NCBI RefSeq assembly: GCF_010501065.1
Contig: NZ_QVMM01000003.1
Span: 62,001-126,000, forward strand
Source: Dysgonomonas sp. 216
Lineage (GTDB): Bacteria; Bacteroidota; Bacteroidia; Bacteroidales; Dysgonomonadaceae
Reading direction: 5' to 3'
DNA length: 64,000 nt
Below the pieces are notes generated by a model that was not told the origin of the DNA, searched no databases, and saw only the letters and a list, made by a program, of their open reading frames with translations. This document shows, in pieces, positions 1 through 8,975 of this stretch; positions within the stretch are counted from its first letter, which is position 1, and the number at the start of each line of letters is the position of its first letter. A program made the translations under genes and the position numbers.

Positions 1-2409
1 ATAGTTCTTTATATTGGGAACAGTTCTCAGATAATCTCTGATTAATTGTCGGAGAATGCCTGTTCCAGTTCCATGTAAAATACGTACACGGGAAGCACCA
101 ATCTGGATAGCATCATCAATATAGTACATCACAGCTTGCAAAGCTTCTTCGCCACGCATTCCTCGAACATCTAAATCAAGCTTAAAGTTTAATTTCTTTT
201 CGTTTATTTGCTCTCGTGCTTGCGAAACGACTATTCCCGATTGCTTATTTTCTCTTTTTATCTGATTCCTACTGACATATTCTAATAGTTCGAGCTTTGT
301 ATTGGTTTTTATCATGCCAAAAGCAACAACCACATTTTTACCTTGAATATCCATAACTTCCCCAATAGAGGTTTGCCCTTTAATACGAACTGAGTCTCCG
401 ATAGATATCGTTTCTTCTTTTTTGCTTTTTACAGAATCTTGTTTGTCTTTTTTCTTTTTATCCCGATTTTTTAGTTTTTCTATCTTTTGCTGTATTTTGT
501 TATCAATAACAGCGTTATTCTCCGATAGAGAATCCTTAAATTTATTTAGCTCTTGTCGAACAAGTTTTGTTTTTTCTTTTTCAGCCTGTGCCTCTTTTAT
601 TGTACGGATTGTGTTCTCAATCTTAGCATTTGTTTCAGCTATAAGCCGTTCGGCTTCCTGTTTTGCTTTAGCCAAAATTTCTTTTCGTTGTTTTTCGATT
701 GATACAAGATCGCTTTCATATCCCGAAGTTATTTCTTCGAGGCGTTTTTCTTTTTTGCGGATATTTTGTCGTTTAGTTTCCCAATAACGTTTATCCCGAA
801 CAATGTCCTGCAGGTATTTATCCATATTAATATAATCGCTACCTACAATTTCCGAGGCTTCGGAAATGACGTCTTCGGGTAAACCTATTTTACGGGCGAT
901 TTCGATTGCAAATGAACTTCCCGGATTACCGATAGATAGTTTGAATAGTGGCTGCATTTGATGCCGATCGTATAACATTGCCCCATTTATAACACCTTTG
1001 TTTTCGTTTGCAAAGTGTTTCAGATTTTGATAGTGGGTTGTTATAACACCAAATGCTTCTTTTTCGTTAAATCTTTTCAAGAGCGATTCGGCAATTGCTC
1101 CTCCAATCTGGGGTTCGGTTCCTCCACCAAACTCATCTATCAACAATATGCTTTTGGTATTACAGTTTCTTACAAAGTATTTCATATTTGTAAGATGAGA
1201 ACTGTATGTACTCAAGTCGTTTTCGATAGATTGTTCGTCACCTATATCAATAAATATATCGTCGAAGATTCCAACTTTCGAGGTTTCATATAAGGGGATA
1301 GGTATACCACATTGCAGCATATATTGCAGTAAACCTACGGTTTTAAGGCACACCGATTTTCCTCCCGCATTAGGCCCCGATATTATTAATATGCGATTTT
1401 CGCTATCTAAGTATATATCAAGGGGCACAACCTCTTTCTGCTGTTTTTTATGCGACAAATAGAGTAGGGGATGTTTAGCCTTTTCCCAAATAATTTGTTG
1501 TTTGTTTTCGATATTTGGAACTATAGCATTAATATCGAGAGAGAATTTTGCTTTAGCCCTAATAAAATCGATAAGAGCCAGAAACTCGTATGACTGTATA
1601 ATATCGGGAACTGATGGACGAACAACATCTGTTATTGCTGTAAGTATACGAACAATCTCTCTTTTTTCTTCGTTTTCAAGTTCTCTTATCCGGTTATTTG
1701 CTTCAACAACTTCCGATGGCTCTATAAAAACGGTTTTACCTGTCGCCGATTCGTCGTGTACAATCCCTTTTAGTTTTCGTTTGAAGGCGGGGGCAACAGG
1801 AATAACTAAACGCCCATCGCGCATTGTTGGTGTTACATCTTTTTCAACCAGACCTTCGCTTTGGGCTGCCCGAAGGATAGAGTTTAATGTGCGTGATATG
1901 CTGCCCGAAGTTTGGTGTATTTCGCGCCGTATGCGGCTTAGTTCGGGTGATGCATTATCTCTAATCCGTCCGAATTTGTCGAGTATGGAGTCAATCTTTT
2001 TTATTAGTTCGGGGAAAGTTATAACATTTCCGGCTAAAGCCTTTAAATGAGGGTAAGGGCTGTTATCATCATCTTCTTTATTCAAAAAACTAACAATATC
2101 GGCTATGGTTTGAAGAGAACGGCGTAAGTCAAATAAGGCGTTTTCGTCAAGCCATGTTCCTTCTACCCTTATATTCTTAAGAGACGGGCGAACATCGAAG
2201 AAGTAATTAGTCGGAAAATTATCTTCTTCTTGTATAATTCTCACAAACTCATTGGTCTGTGCTAATTGTTTCTTTATTATATCATAATCTGACAAAAATG
2301 ACATTTCTTCGGTTTTTTCAATACCTAGAGGACTGAGGCATTTGTCGGCAATTAATTGTCGTATTTTGTCAAAACCTATTTTATATTCAAAATTTTCGGG
2401 GTAAATCAC
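1..2409 (-). CDS. mutS2: MutS2-family DNA-binding ATPase with C-terminal Smr domain (partial, 3' end outside window)
   Basis: Translating the minus strand from a GTG at 2409 gives 803 open codons running to the window edge. The protein begins with I-Y-P-E-N-F-E, the usual opening of Bacteroidetes MutS2, which is why the GTG is taken as start. A MutS core and ATPase come first, with Walker A GPNAGGKS near residue 340 and the downstream LLIDEFGGGTEP Walker B region. A long charged coiled coil follows. The Smr nuclease domain contains LDVRGMRGEEAL and LHGTGTGILR. MutS2 proteins act on branched DNA and, in some bacteria, on collided ribosomes; they lack the mismatch-recognition domain of MutS. 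Only about 20-30 C-terminal residues appear to be missing, judging by family length. It reads away from fba and is separated from it by a long non-coding region. Identification is secure. Confidence 0.95.
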   Translation of the reverse strand, partial: MIYPENFEYKIGFDKIRQLIADKCLSPLGIEKTEEMSFLSDYDIIKKQLAQTNEFVRIIQEEDNFPTNYFFDVRPSLKNIRVEGTWLDENALFDLRRSLQTIADIVSFLNKEDDDNSPYPHLKALAGNVITFPELIKKIDSILDKFGRIRDNASPELSRIRREIHQTSGSISRTLNSILRAAQSEGLVEKDVTPTMRDGRLVIPVAPAFKRKLKGIVHDESATGKTVFIEPSEVVEANNRIRELENEEKREIVRILTAITDVVRPSVPDIIQSYEFLALIDFIRAKAKFSLDINAIVPNIENKQQIIWEKAKHPLLYLSHKKQQKEVVPLDIYLDSENRILIISGPNAGGKSVCLKTVGLLQYMLQCGIPIPLYETSKVGIFDDIFIDIGDEQSIENDLSTYSSHLTNMKYFVRNCNTKSILLIDEFGGGTEPQIGGAIAESLLKRFNEKEAFGVITTHYQNLKHFANENKGVINGAMLYDRHQMQPLFKLSIGNPGSSFAIEIARKIGLPEDVISEASEIVGSDYINMDKYLQDIVRDKRYWETKRQNIRKKEKRLEEITSGYESDLVSIEKQRKEILAKAKQEAERLIAETNAKIENTIRTIKEAQAEKEKTKLVRQELNKFKDSLSENNAVIDNKIQQKIEKLKNRDKKKKDKQDSVKSKKEETISIGDSVRIKGQTSIGEVMDIQGKNVVVAFGMIKTNTKLELLEYVSRNQIKRENKQSGIVVSQAREQINEKKLNFKLDLDVRGMRGEEALQAVMYYIDDAIQIGASRVRILHGTGTGILRQLIRDYLRTVPNIKNY

Positions 2410-3071
2410 TTTTCAATTTAATATTTAAGTATGCTGCACAAAAGTTACAGCTAAAAATTATTTATATATAAATTCTATATTACTATAATACAACCTTGAA
2501 ATAACAGTACTCAATGGACTATTTTTGCAAAACCTGACAGTTCTGACAGATTTATCGTTTTTTTTTATTCATCACTTTTTTAGTTTAAGTCATATAATTT
2601 ATGCTTCTACACGTACATATATGATAGAAAACCTGACAATGACAATTGTTGTATGTAGATGAAAAATCTGACAACAATATTGTCATTACTTATACATCAC
2701 TGCAGGCTAATGTAAATCTACAATATAAATCTAATATATAGATAAATAAATGACAGATAAACGGCTTTTCGTATTGTATTATAACGACTCGAAAAAAGCA
2801 CAAATATACTAGTTTTTATAATTAATTGCTCGTAAAATATTAATTATAAAATGTAGATGCATTATTATAATAGTGTACTTTTCAGATCGTATATTATACT
2901 ATCCGGTAGTTTTCTTTTCATTTTGTAAAGGCTAGTTTGCAGTATCATATTTAATCTTTTTTTTCGCCTTTAGCGAAACGGTTTTATTCATATAAAATGA
3001 TTAAATTTGCGAACCGGAACAACGTTAAGGTTATTCACTCAAGTAAATTAATAATAATAAATTTCAAAACA
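2410..3071. other. Long non-coding divergent region between mutS2 and fba
   Basis: These 660 bases have no credible ORF on either strand. They must contain the promoters for mutS2 (minus) and fba (plus). The middle holds repeated TGACA elements: an 11-mer AAAACCTGACA at 2529-2539 and again at 2628-2638, CTGACAG at 2543-2549, TGACAA at 2640-2645, and an inverted repeat TGACAA-n5-TTGTCA at 2669-2685, with TGACAG again at 2751-2756. A near-match to the minus-strand -7 box (CAAAAGTTA, one base too long) lies at 2439-2447 upstream of mutS2. I do not recognise a riboswitch. Confidence 0.6.
2669..2685. promoter_or_regulatory. Inverted repeat TGACAA-n5-TTGTCA, possible operator
   Basis: There are perfect 6-base arms with a 5-base spacer. 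The arm sequence TGACA recurs in direct orientation at 2535, 2544, 2634, 2640 and 2751. The arrangement is operator-like, but no regulator gene is adjacent, and the distance to either start codon is large (260 bp to mutS2, about 390 bp to fba). Confidence 0.35.
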
Positions 3072-4067
3072 ATGGTAAATTACAAAGATTTAGGTCTTGT
3101 GAACACAAAAGAAATGTTCGCTAAAGCTATTAAAGGTGGATATGCAATTCCTGCTTTCAACTTTAATAACATGGAGCAATTGCAAGCTATCGTTCAAGCA
3201 GCTGCTGAAACAAAATCTCCTGTGATTCTTCAAGTATCTAAAGGTGCACGTGAATATGCTAATCCTATCTTGTTGCGTTATATGGCTCAGGGAGCTGTTG
3301 AATATGCAAAAAGCTTAGGATGGGAAAAACCACAAATCGTTCTTCATCTTGACCATGGCGATTCTTTCGAAACATGTAAAGCTTGTATCGATTCAGGTTT
3401 TTCATCTGTTATGATCGATGGTTCTCACTTCTCGTATGAGGAGAATGTAGCTCTTACTAAAAAAGTAGTTGAATATGCTCACCAGTTTGATGTAACAGTA
3501 GAAGGAGAACTTGGAGTGTTAGCAGGTATCGAAGATGATGTTGTTGCAGAACACCACACATATACACAACCTGAAGAAGTAGTTGATTTTGCTACTAGAA
3601 CAGGTTGCGATTCATTAGCAATCTCAATCGGTACATCTCACGGAGCTAATAAATTTACTCCTGCACAATGTACTAAAGATGCTAACGGAGTATTGGTCCC
3701 TCCTCCATTGCGTTTCGATATTCTTGAAGGCGTAGAAAAAGAACTTCCAGGATTTCCTATCGTGTTGCATGGAGCATCTTCAGTTCCACAAGAAGAAGTT
3801 GCAACAATTAATAAATATGGCGGTGCATTGAAAGATGCTATCGGTATTCCAGAAGAGCAATTGCGTAAAGCTGCTGCATCTGCTGTATGTAAAATCAATA
3901 TCGACTCGGATAGCCGTTTAGCAATGACTGCTGCTGTTCGTGAAGTTTTTGCAACAAAACCTGGAGAATTCGACCCACGTAAATATTTAGGTCCTGCTCG
4001 CGAAAATATGAAAAAACTGTACAAGCATAAAATCGAATCGGTTTTAGGAAGTGCAGGTAAAGCTTAA
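3072..4067 (+). CDS. fba: Class II fructose-bisphosphate aldolase
   Basis: It cleaves fructose-1,6-bisphosphate to glyceraldehyde-3-phosphate and dihydroxyacetone phosphate, in glycolysis and gluconeogenesis in the cytosol. The 331-residue protein shows class II zinc-enzyme motifs: LHLDHGD around residues 91-97 (catalytic Asp and a zinc-binding His), VEGELG around 143-148, IGTSHGA around 186-192 and VLHGASS around 231-237. The reading frame is open from 2997, but those extra 25 residues are AT-rich low-complexity sequence. The family begins at the M-V-N-Y-K-D-L start used here. It is a single-gene unit ended by the hairpin at 4093-4130. The upstream region is unusually long. Confidence 0.95.
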   Translation: MVNYKDLGLVNTKEMFAKAIKGGYAIPAFNFNNMEQLQAIVQAAAETKSPVILQVSKGAREYANPILLRYMAQGAVEYAKSLGWEKPQIVLHLDHGDSFETCKACIDSGFSSVMIDGSHFSYEENVALTKKVVEYAHQFDVTVEGELGVLAGIEDDVVAEHHTYTQPEEVVDFATRTGCDSLAISIGTSHGANKFTPAQCTKDANGVLVPPPLRFDILEGVEKELPGFPIVLHGASSVPQEEVATINKYGGALKDAIGIPEEQLRKAAASAVCKINIDSDSRLAMTAAVREVFATKPGEFDPRKYLGPARENMKKLYKHKIESVLGSAGKA

Positions 4068-4092
4068 TTTATACTTTAGGTATATATAAAAT

Positions 4093-4130
4093 AAAAACTC
4101 CTGAGTCTTTTTAGATTTCAGGAGTTTTTT
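4093..4130. terminator. Bidirectional Rho-independent terminator between fba and slyD
   Basis: The stem AACTCCTGA / TCAGGAGTT is flanked by A-run and T-run, so it can serve both convergent genes. Confidence 0.85.
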
Positions 4131-4149
4131 ATTGTTTGATATTATGTTG

Positions 4150-4728
4150 TTAATTACAACCACAGCCCGAACCGCATCCACAGCTGTCGGCTTGTTGCGA
4201 AGGATCGTCGCAATCGCAATCCCCGCATCCACAGCCACCATGAGGAGCAAAAAGGGCAGCAATTTCTTCGGCAGAGGCGTCTCTAACTGTAAGTATCTTT
4301 CCTGCAAAGTGTAAGGTTTCGCCCGCAAGAGGATGATTGAAATCCATTTTTACAGTATTGTCTCCAACTTCAACAACCGATCCGTTTAAACGATGTCCTT
4401 CCGAATCCATCATTGGTATTGTGTTTCCTACAAAAAGAATTTTGTCATCAACTTGTCCGTCTACAACAAATATATCTTTAGGAAGGTCTACAATTTTTTC
4501 GTCTTCAAATTCGCCATATGCCTGATCGGGAGTAAGAGTGAATTTGAAAGAGTCGCCTTCGGCATGGTTAGCCAAAGCCGCTTCAAAAGCTTCAATCATC
4601 GAATTTGTTCCGTATATAAATTCCAAAGGATTTTCGGCTGTAGCTCTTTCCATTAATTCTAGTTCATCGCCTTCACCAACATTTAGGTCGTATGTTAAGG
4701 ATACAAATTTATTAGCTTCAATTTTCAT
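4150..4728 (-). CDS. slyD: FKBP-type peptidyl-prolyl cis-trans isomerase, SlyD type
   Basis: The 192-residue cytosolic prolyl isomerase/chaperone has the split FKBP fold with an inserted IF chaperone domain. Residues 1-65 and about 125-160 form the FKBP part (AYGEFEDEKIVDLP, and FNHPLAGETLHFAGKI typical of SlyD). The intervening VDGQVDDK...GNTIPMMDSEGH segment is the flap. The C-terminal 27 residues carry eight cysteines in a GCGCGDCDC and CGCGSGCGC pattern, matching the metal-binding tail used by SlyD proteins to hold nickel or zinc. No hydrogenase maturation genes are nearby. A -7 box lies at 4780-4787, and the gene stands alone. Confidence 0.93.
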   Translation of the reverse strand: MKIEANKFVSLTYDLNVGEGDELELMERATAENPLEFIYGTNSMIEAFEAALANHAEGDSFKFTLTPDQAYGEFEDEKIVDLPKDIFVVDGQVDDKILFVGNTIPMMDSEGHRLNGSVVEVGDNTVKMDFNHPLAGETLHFAGKILTVRDASAEEIAALFAPHGGCGCGDCDCDDPSQQADSCGCGSGCGCN

Positions 4729-4779
4729 TTTTTTCTATACATTAAATAGTTAATAATTCAGGCACTTTTATAGCCATAA

Positions 4780-4787
4780 CAAAGTTA
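4780..4787 (-). promoter_or_regulatory. Bacteroidetes -7 box upstream of slyD
   Basis: On the minus strand it reads TAACTTTG, an exact TAnnTTTG, about 50 nt from the slyD start. No clear -33 TTTG is present. Confidence 0.6.
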
Positions 4788-4839
4788 CAATAACTATGCC
4801 TAACTTGTAATATTAAAAGTTAATTTATCTGATAAATAA

Positions 4840-6012
4840 TTATTTATTTATTGCTTTTGCTAGATTAGCAAAAGCTTGTTCGATGATGCTTCGGGGCGAT
4901 CCCATATTCATACGCATAAAGCCTTCGCCTCCTTCGCCAAACATTGTTCCATCATTCAAGGCTAGCTTGGCATCATTTACAAATAAAGATACTAATTCGG
5001 ATTGAGGAAGGTTTAACTCCCGACAATCGAGCCATAATAGGAAGGATGCTTGTGGTATTATTGCTTTTATTTGAGGTATATTTTTCTTCAAAAAATCGTC
5101 GGCATATTTTATATTCTCCTTAATATATGCTTTAACCTCTTTGAGCCATTCGTCTCCTTTAGTATAAGCTACTTCGGTTGCCAGATATGCAAATATATGC
5201 CCCTCTTGTAATTCGCTTCGATGTAAGTAATTATAAAATATCTCTCTGATCTCTTTATTTGGGATAACAGAGAAAGAGCTTACTATACCTGCAATATTAA
5301 AGGTCTTACTTGGAGCCATAAATGTAATACTGGTTTGTGCCGCTTTTTCTGAAACCGATGCGAATGGAATATGCTTGTGCCCATCGAATACAAGATCGGA
5401 ATGGATTTCGTCGGATATAACGAGTATATTATTATCGTAACAAATATCAGCTAAATCCGATAATTCTTGTTTAGTCCAAGCCCTTCCTCCGGGGTTGTGC
5501 GGATTACATAGAATCAGTACTTTGCATGAAGGTTCGATAAGCGATTTTAAACCATCGAAGTCCATCTCATATTGTTCAGCTTTTAACACTAAAGGGTTGT
5601 CTACAACTTCTCGCTCATGCATTGTTGGCACAATGCGGAATGGGTGGTATACCGGAGGTTGTATAATAATCTTATCTTTATTGTTTGTGAAACAGTCTAT
5701 GGCAAATGCTATACCTTTAACTATACCCGGTATAAAACTTATCCATTCTTGTTCTATATTCCACTTGTGGCTATTATATAACCAGTTTATTATAGCATCG
5801 TAATAGCTTTGCGAAGGCATTGTATAACCAAATATTCCGTGTTTTGCCCGTTCGATAATAGCTTCGGCTATTTCGACAGGAGAAGCAAAATCCATATCGG
5901 CAACCCATAGGGGGATTAAATCATCTCGTCCGTAACGTTCTTTCAATACATCTGTCTTTATGGCATAAGTACCCTTTCGTTCAATTATTTGGTCAAAATT
6001 ATATTTGCTCAT
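4840..6012 (-). CDS. PLP-dependent aminotransferase-fold C-S lyase, PatB/MalY family (cystathionine beta-lyase-like)
   Basis: The 390-residue fold-type I PLP enzyme of the MalY/PatB branch typically acts as a cystathionine or cysteine-S-conjugate beta-lyase. Visible landmarks are the N-terminal LIPLWVADMDF motif (about 32-42), CNPHNPGGRAWT (169-180), the Asp-Glu pair in VISDEIHSD (198-206), and the PLP-binding lysine at about 236 in MAPSKTFNIAG. The C-terminus has FMRMNMGSPR, which supplies the arginine that binds the substrate carboxylate. The length is normal. It lies downstream of clpC on the same strand but has its own -7 box after the clpC terminator. The exact substrate cannot be read from sequence. 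Confidence 0.88.
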   Translation of the reverse strand: MSKYNFDQIIERKGTYAIKTDVLKERYGRDDLIPLWVADMDFASPVEIAEAIIERAKHGIFGYTMPSQSYYDAIINWLYNSHKWNIEQEWISFIPGIVKGIAFAIDCFTNNKDKIIIQPPVYHPFRIVPTMHEREVVDNPLVLKAEQYEMDFDGLKSLIEPSCKVLILCNPHNPGGRAWTKQELSDLADICYDNNILVISDEIHSDLVFDGHKHIPFASVSEKAAQTSITFMAPSKTFNIAGIVSSFSVIPNKEIREIFYNYLHRSELQEGHIFAYLATEVAYTKGDEWLKEVKAYIKENIKYADDFLKKNIPQIKAIIPQASFLLWLDCRELNLPQSELVSLFVNDAKLALNDGTMFGEGGEGFMRMNMGSPRSIIEQAFANLAKAINK

Positions 6013-6043
6013 ATTTGTTATATAATGTAGTTGTATAATATTG

Positions 6044-6051
6044 CAAAGTTA
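6044..6051 (-). promoter_or_regulatory. -7 box for the PatB/MalY-type gene
   Basis: The minus strand reads TAACTTTG, an exact TAnnTTTG, 32 nt before the start codon and immediately after the T-run of the clpC terminator. Confidence 0.6.
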
Positions 6052-6052
6052 T

Positions 6053-6087
6053 TCAAAAAAAAGCAGCATGGGTTTTCCCATGCTGCT
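6053..6087 (-). terminator. Rho-independent terminator of clpC
   Basis: A perfect 11-bp stem (AGCAGCATGGG / CCCATGCTGCT, 6062-6072 with 6077-6087) has a 4-base loop and is followed on the minus strand by a run of eight or more T residues. Confidence 0.9.
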
Positions 6088-6111
6088 AAATATTTATTGT
6101 ATTGATAAATT

Positions 6112-8640
6112 TTACTTTATTTTCAACTTCAATTTATCGGCTTTCTTATCAAAGCTTGCTTCGATTACACTTCCATCTTTTAAGTCTCCCGAAAGAACTT
6201 GGTCGGCTATTTCACTTTCCAAATAGTTTTGAATTGCTCTTTTCAAAGGACGTGCGCCAAATTGAGGATCGTATCCTTTCTCAGCTAAAAAGTCTTTTGC
6301 ATCTTCCGAAACTTCAACACTATATCCTAACTCGTTCGTCCATTTGAAGAATTCTTTCAATTCGATATCTATAATCCTTCTTATTGACTCTTTGCTTAAT
6401 GGATTAAAGTATAAAATATCGTCAATCCTGTTCAAGAACTCGGGCGAGAATGTTTTATTTAAAGCTTTTTGTAAAACGCCTCTCGAAAATTCATGCTCAT
6501 TTCCTTTCAATACTTCTGCTCCAAAACCAATACCTTTTCCAAAGTCTTTTAACTGACGTGTTCCAACATTGGTTGTCATAATGATGATAGTATTCTTGAA
6601 GTCAACTTTCCGTCCTAAACTATCGGTCAAGTGACCTTCGTCCATAACCTGAAGTAATATGTTGAATACATCAGGGTGAGCTTTTTCTATTTCGTCGAGC
6701 AAAACAACAGAATATGGTTTACGTCTTACTTTTTCGGTAATAATACCACCTTCTTCATATCCTACATATCCCGGAGGTGCTCCAACCAATCTCGATACAT
6801 TGAATTTTTCCATGTATTCGCTCATGTCTATTCTTATCATAGCGTCGGCCGAACCAAACAGCTCTTTGGCTATCATTTTAGCCAAGTGAGTTTTACCAAC
6901 CCCTGTGGGGCCAAGAAACATGAATGAGCCAATTGGCTTTTTCGGATCGCGTAACCCTACACGGTTGCGGATAATAGCTTTTACTACCTGATCGATTGCC
7001 GTATCCTGATCGATTACCACATTTTTTAAGGTATCTTTCATTTTAGACAATTTCTCTGTTTCGCTTTCCTGAGCCGTCTGAACCGGAACACCTGACATCA
7101 TGGCTACGACTTCTGCCACTTTTTCAGCGTCAACAATTTGAGGCTGTTCTTTCAGTTCACTTTCCCATTTATTTTCTTCTTCTTCCAGTTTCACCATCAA
7201 CTGACGTTGTTTGTCTCTGAAACTTGCAGCCAGCTCATATTTTTGAGCTTTTACTGCCTCGGTTTTTTTCTCAACAACTTCGTTTAATTCCTTTTCTAAT
7301 TCTTCGATTATTGGCGGAACAACAATGTTTGATATGTGCATTCTGGAACCGGCTTCGTCTAATGCATCAATAGCTTTGTCAGGGAAGTTACGGTCTGTAA
7401 TATATCTATCGGTCAGTTTTACACAAGCTTCAAGGGCATCTTCAGTGTATTTTACATTGTGATGTTCTTCGTAACGCCCTTTTATATTGTTTAATATTTG
7501 CAATGTTTCTTCTGCTGTGGTTGGTTCAACCACAATTTTTTGAAAGCGACGCTCTAGTGCTCCATCTTTTTCAATAGTTTTACGGTATTCGTCAAGCGTT
7601 GTAGCTCCAATACATTGTATTTCGCCTCTTGCTAATGCAGGTTTTAGCATATTGGCTGCGTCTAACGAGCCTGTTGCACCTCCAGCACCTACAATTGTGT
7701 GTATCTCGTCGATAAACAGAATTATATTCGGATTTTTTGATAACTCGTTCAATATTGCTTTGATGCGCTCTTCAAATTGTCCTCTGTATTTCGTTCCGGC
7801 TACAACCGAAGCCATATCGAGTGCAATAACACGTTTGTCGAACAATAGACGCGAAACTTTCTTTTGTATAATCCGTAAAGCTAAACCTTCAACAATAGCC
7901 GATTTTCCAACACCCGGTTCTCCAATAAGTACCGGATTGTTTTTCTTTCTTCGGCTTAGTATTTGGGCAAGTCTTTCTATCTCGTTTTCTCTGCCTACTA
8001 TTGGGTCGAGTTTGTTTTCTTCGGCGGCTTTGGTCATATCAATACCAAAATTATCAAGAACAGGTGTATCTGTTGCCTGACGCGATTGAGTGTTGACATT
8101 AGATTTGCCGTTTCCGCTTAAACTTTCTTCTTCATCTTCGTCATCGTCTGTGAAATCGGCTCCCATTTGAGGCGAAAACAAATCGTCGTCGTTTTTGGCC
8201 GACGAATCTAACGATTTTATATATGAAAACATTCCTGGATAATCCATATTATAATCATGTAATGTTGTGGCTGCAAGATTATCATAGTCTTTCAGTATGG
8301 CTAGTAACAAATGTTCCGAATCGGTTTCTTCACTTTTTGTTAAACGCGATTCGAGAATACTAAGCTTAAGTATCTTTTCGGTACTTTTTGTGAGAACAAT
8401 TTCGTTACCACTGTTAGAGTCTGTATCTTGATGTGCCAGAATTTTAGAATCGATATTCTTTTTTAATTCTTTTGTATCTATACCAAAATCATTTAATGCC
8501 TGTATGGCTAATCCTTCTCCGTTTCGGAGTATTCCAAGCATCAAATGTTCGGGAGCCAGATAATTGCATTGAAGCCGCCCAGCTTCTTCTCGGCTGAAAC
8601 TCATTATTTTGCGGACTCTTTGCGAAAAATTATTTTCCAT
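6112..8640 (-). CDS. clpC: ATP-dependent Clp protease ATPase subunit ClpC
   Basis: This is an 842-residue Hsp100 unfoldase that feeds substrates to ClpP. The N-terminal double Clp-N repeat covers about residues 1-145 (SREEAGRL, EHLMLGIL). An acidic linker rich in Asp and Glu at about 151-173 comes next. The first AAA+ domain has Walker A GEPGVGKS at about 240-247 and FIDEIHT. A UVR-like coiled-coil segment (KAQKYELAASFRDKQ) marks the ClpC rather than ClpB class. The second AAA+ domain has GPTGVGKT and the conserved GAPPGYVGYEEGG pore loop region. It is complete and normal in length. A -7 box is at 8680-8687. No clpP, ctsR or mcsB lies beside it. Confidence 0.96.
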   Translation of the reverse strand: MENNFSQRVRKIMSFSREEAGRLQCNYLAPEHLMLGILRNGEGLAIQALNDFGIDTKELKKNIDSKILAHQDTDSNSGNEIVLTKSTEKILKLSILESRLTKSEETDSEHLLLAILKDYDNLAATTLHDYNMDYPGMFSYIKSLDSSAKNDDDLFSPQMGADFTDDDEDEEESLSGNGKSNVNTQSRQATDTPVLDNFGIDMTKAAEENKLDPIVGRENEIERLAQILSRRKKNNPVLIGEPGVGKSAIVEGLALRIIQKKVSRLLFDKRVIALDMASVVAGTKYRGQFEERIKAILNELSKNPNIILFIDEIHTIVGAGGATGSLDAANMLKPALARGEIQCIGATTLDEYRKTIEKDGALERRFQKIVVEPTTAEETLQILNNIKGRYEEHHNVKYTEDALEACVKLTDRYITDRNFPDKAIDALDEAGSRMHISNIVVPPIIEELEKELNEVVEKKTEAVKAQKYELAASFRDKQRQLMVKLEEEENKWESELKEQPQIVDAEKVAEVVAMMSGVPVQTAQESETEKLSKMKDTLKNVVIDQDTAIDQVVKAIIRNRVGLRDPKKPIGSFMFLGPTGVGKTHLAKMIAKELFGSADAMIRIDMSEYMEKFNVSRLVGAPPGYVGYEEGGIITEKVRRKPYSVVLLDEIEKAHPDVFNILLQVMDEGHLTDSLGRKVDFKNTIIIMTTNVGTRQLKDFGKGIGFGAEVLKGNEHEFSRGVLQKALNKTFSPEFLNRIDDILYFNPLSKESIRRIIDIELKEFFKWTNELGYSVEVSEDAKDFLAEKGYDPQFGARPLKRAIQNYLESEIADQVLSGDLKDGSVIEASFDKKADKLKLKIK

Positions 8641-8679
8641 AACCTTTACCTCCGTTTACTTCTGATGTGTTTGTTTTTA

Positions 8680-8687
8680 CAAATATA
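8680..8687 (-). promoter_or_regulatory. -7 box upstream of clpC
   Basis: The minus strand reads TATATTTG, an exact TAnnTTTG, 40 nt before the clpC start. Confidence 0.6.
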
Positions 8688-8733
8688 AGACATATTTCAA
8701 TCTTGGAATCTATGAATGCCTTACTTTATTTTA

Positions 8734-8812
8734 TAGGTAAACAAAAACTATGCCATAAAAGTTTTGTGAATATAACAGATTCTCTGTATATAGGTTTTTG
8801 TTTGTTTGCCTA
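8734..8812. repeat. Imperfect inverted repeat (about 18 and 23 bp arms)
   Basis: The reverse complement of 8734-8751 is ATAGTTTTTGTTTACCTA. The right arm at 8790-8812 reads ATAGG-TTTTTGTTTG-TTTGCCTA, which is the same sequence with one extra G and a duplicated TTTG. The arms flank about 38 bases between clpC and the transporter. Confidence 0.45.
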
Positions 8813-8894
8813 AGTTTGTGAGATACACCCTGTATCAATTAAATAGTTAGCGCAATAAAATACTATTATAAGATGTATGCTAAATTATTTTTCT

Positions 8895-8902
8895 TAATTT
8901 TG
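8895..8902 (+). promoter_or_regulatory. -7 box for the POT transporter
   Basis: TAATTTTG is an exact TAnnTTTG match, 74 nt before the start codon. No -33 TTTG is seen at the expected distance. Confidence 0.55.
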
Positions 8903-8975
8903 CGTCCAATCTTCATACAAAAGAACAAAATAAAAGTATAACAATCAAAGTAAAAACTGAAAAATATACGAAAAA

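Larger units (their letters stand above)
8641..8975. other. Divergent intergenic region clpC / peptide transporter
   Basis: This 335 bp stretch contains no gene. It holds a -7 box for clpC (8680-8687, minus), a -7 box for the transporter (8895-8902, plus) and an imperfect long inverted repeat with arms at 8734-8751 and 8790-8812. No CIRCE element (TTAGCACTC type) is visible. Confidence 0.6.

Noticed and set aside
422-2050. Plus-strand ORFs at 422-787, 1015-1293 and 1502-2050
   Set aside because: They are antisense to mutS2, whose full-length minus-strand frame has clear MutS2 and Smr motifs. The plus-strand products are Ser/Phe-rich with no recognisable motif.
2997-3071. N-terminal extension of the aldolase from an ATG at 2997
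   Set aside because: The added 25 residues are low-complexity and not part of the aldolase family. The internal ATG at 3072 matches the normal start.
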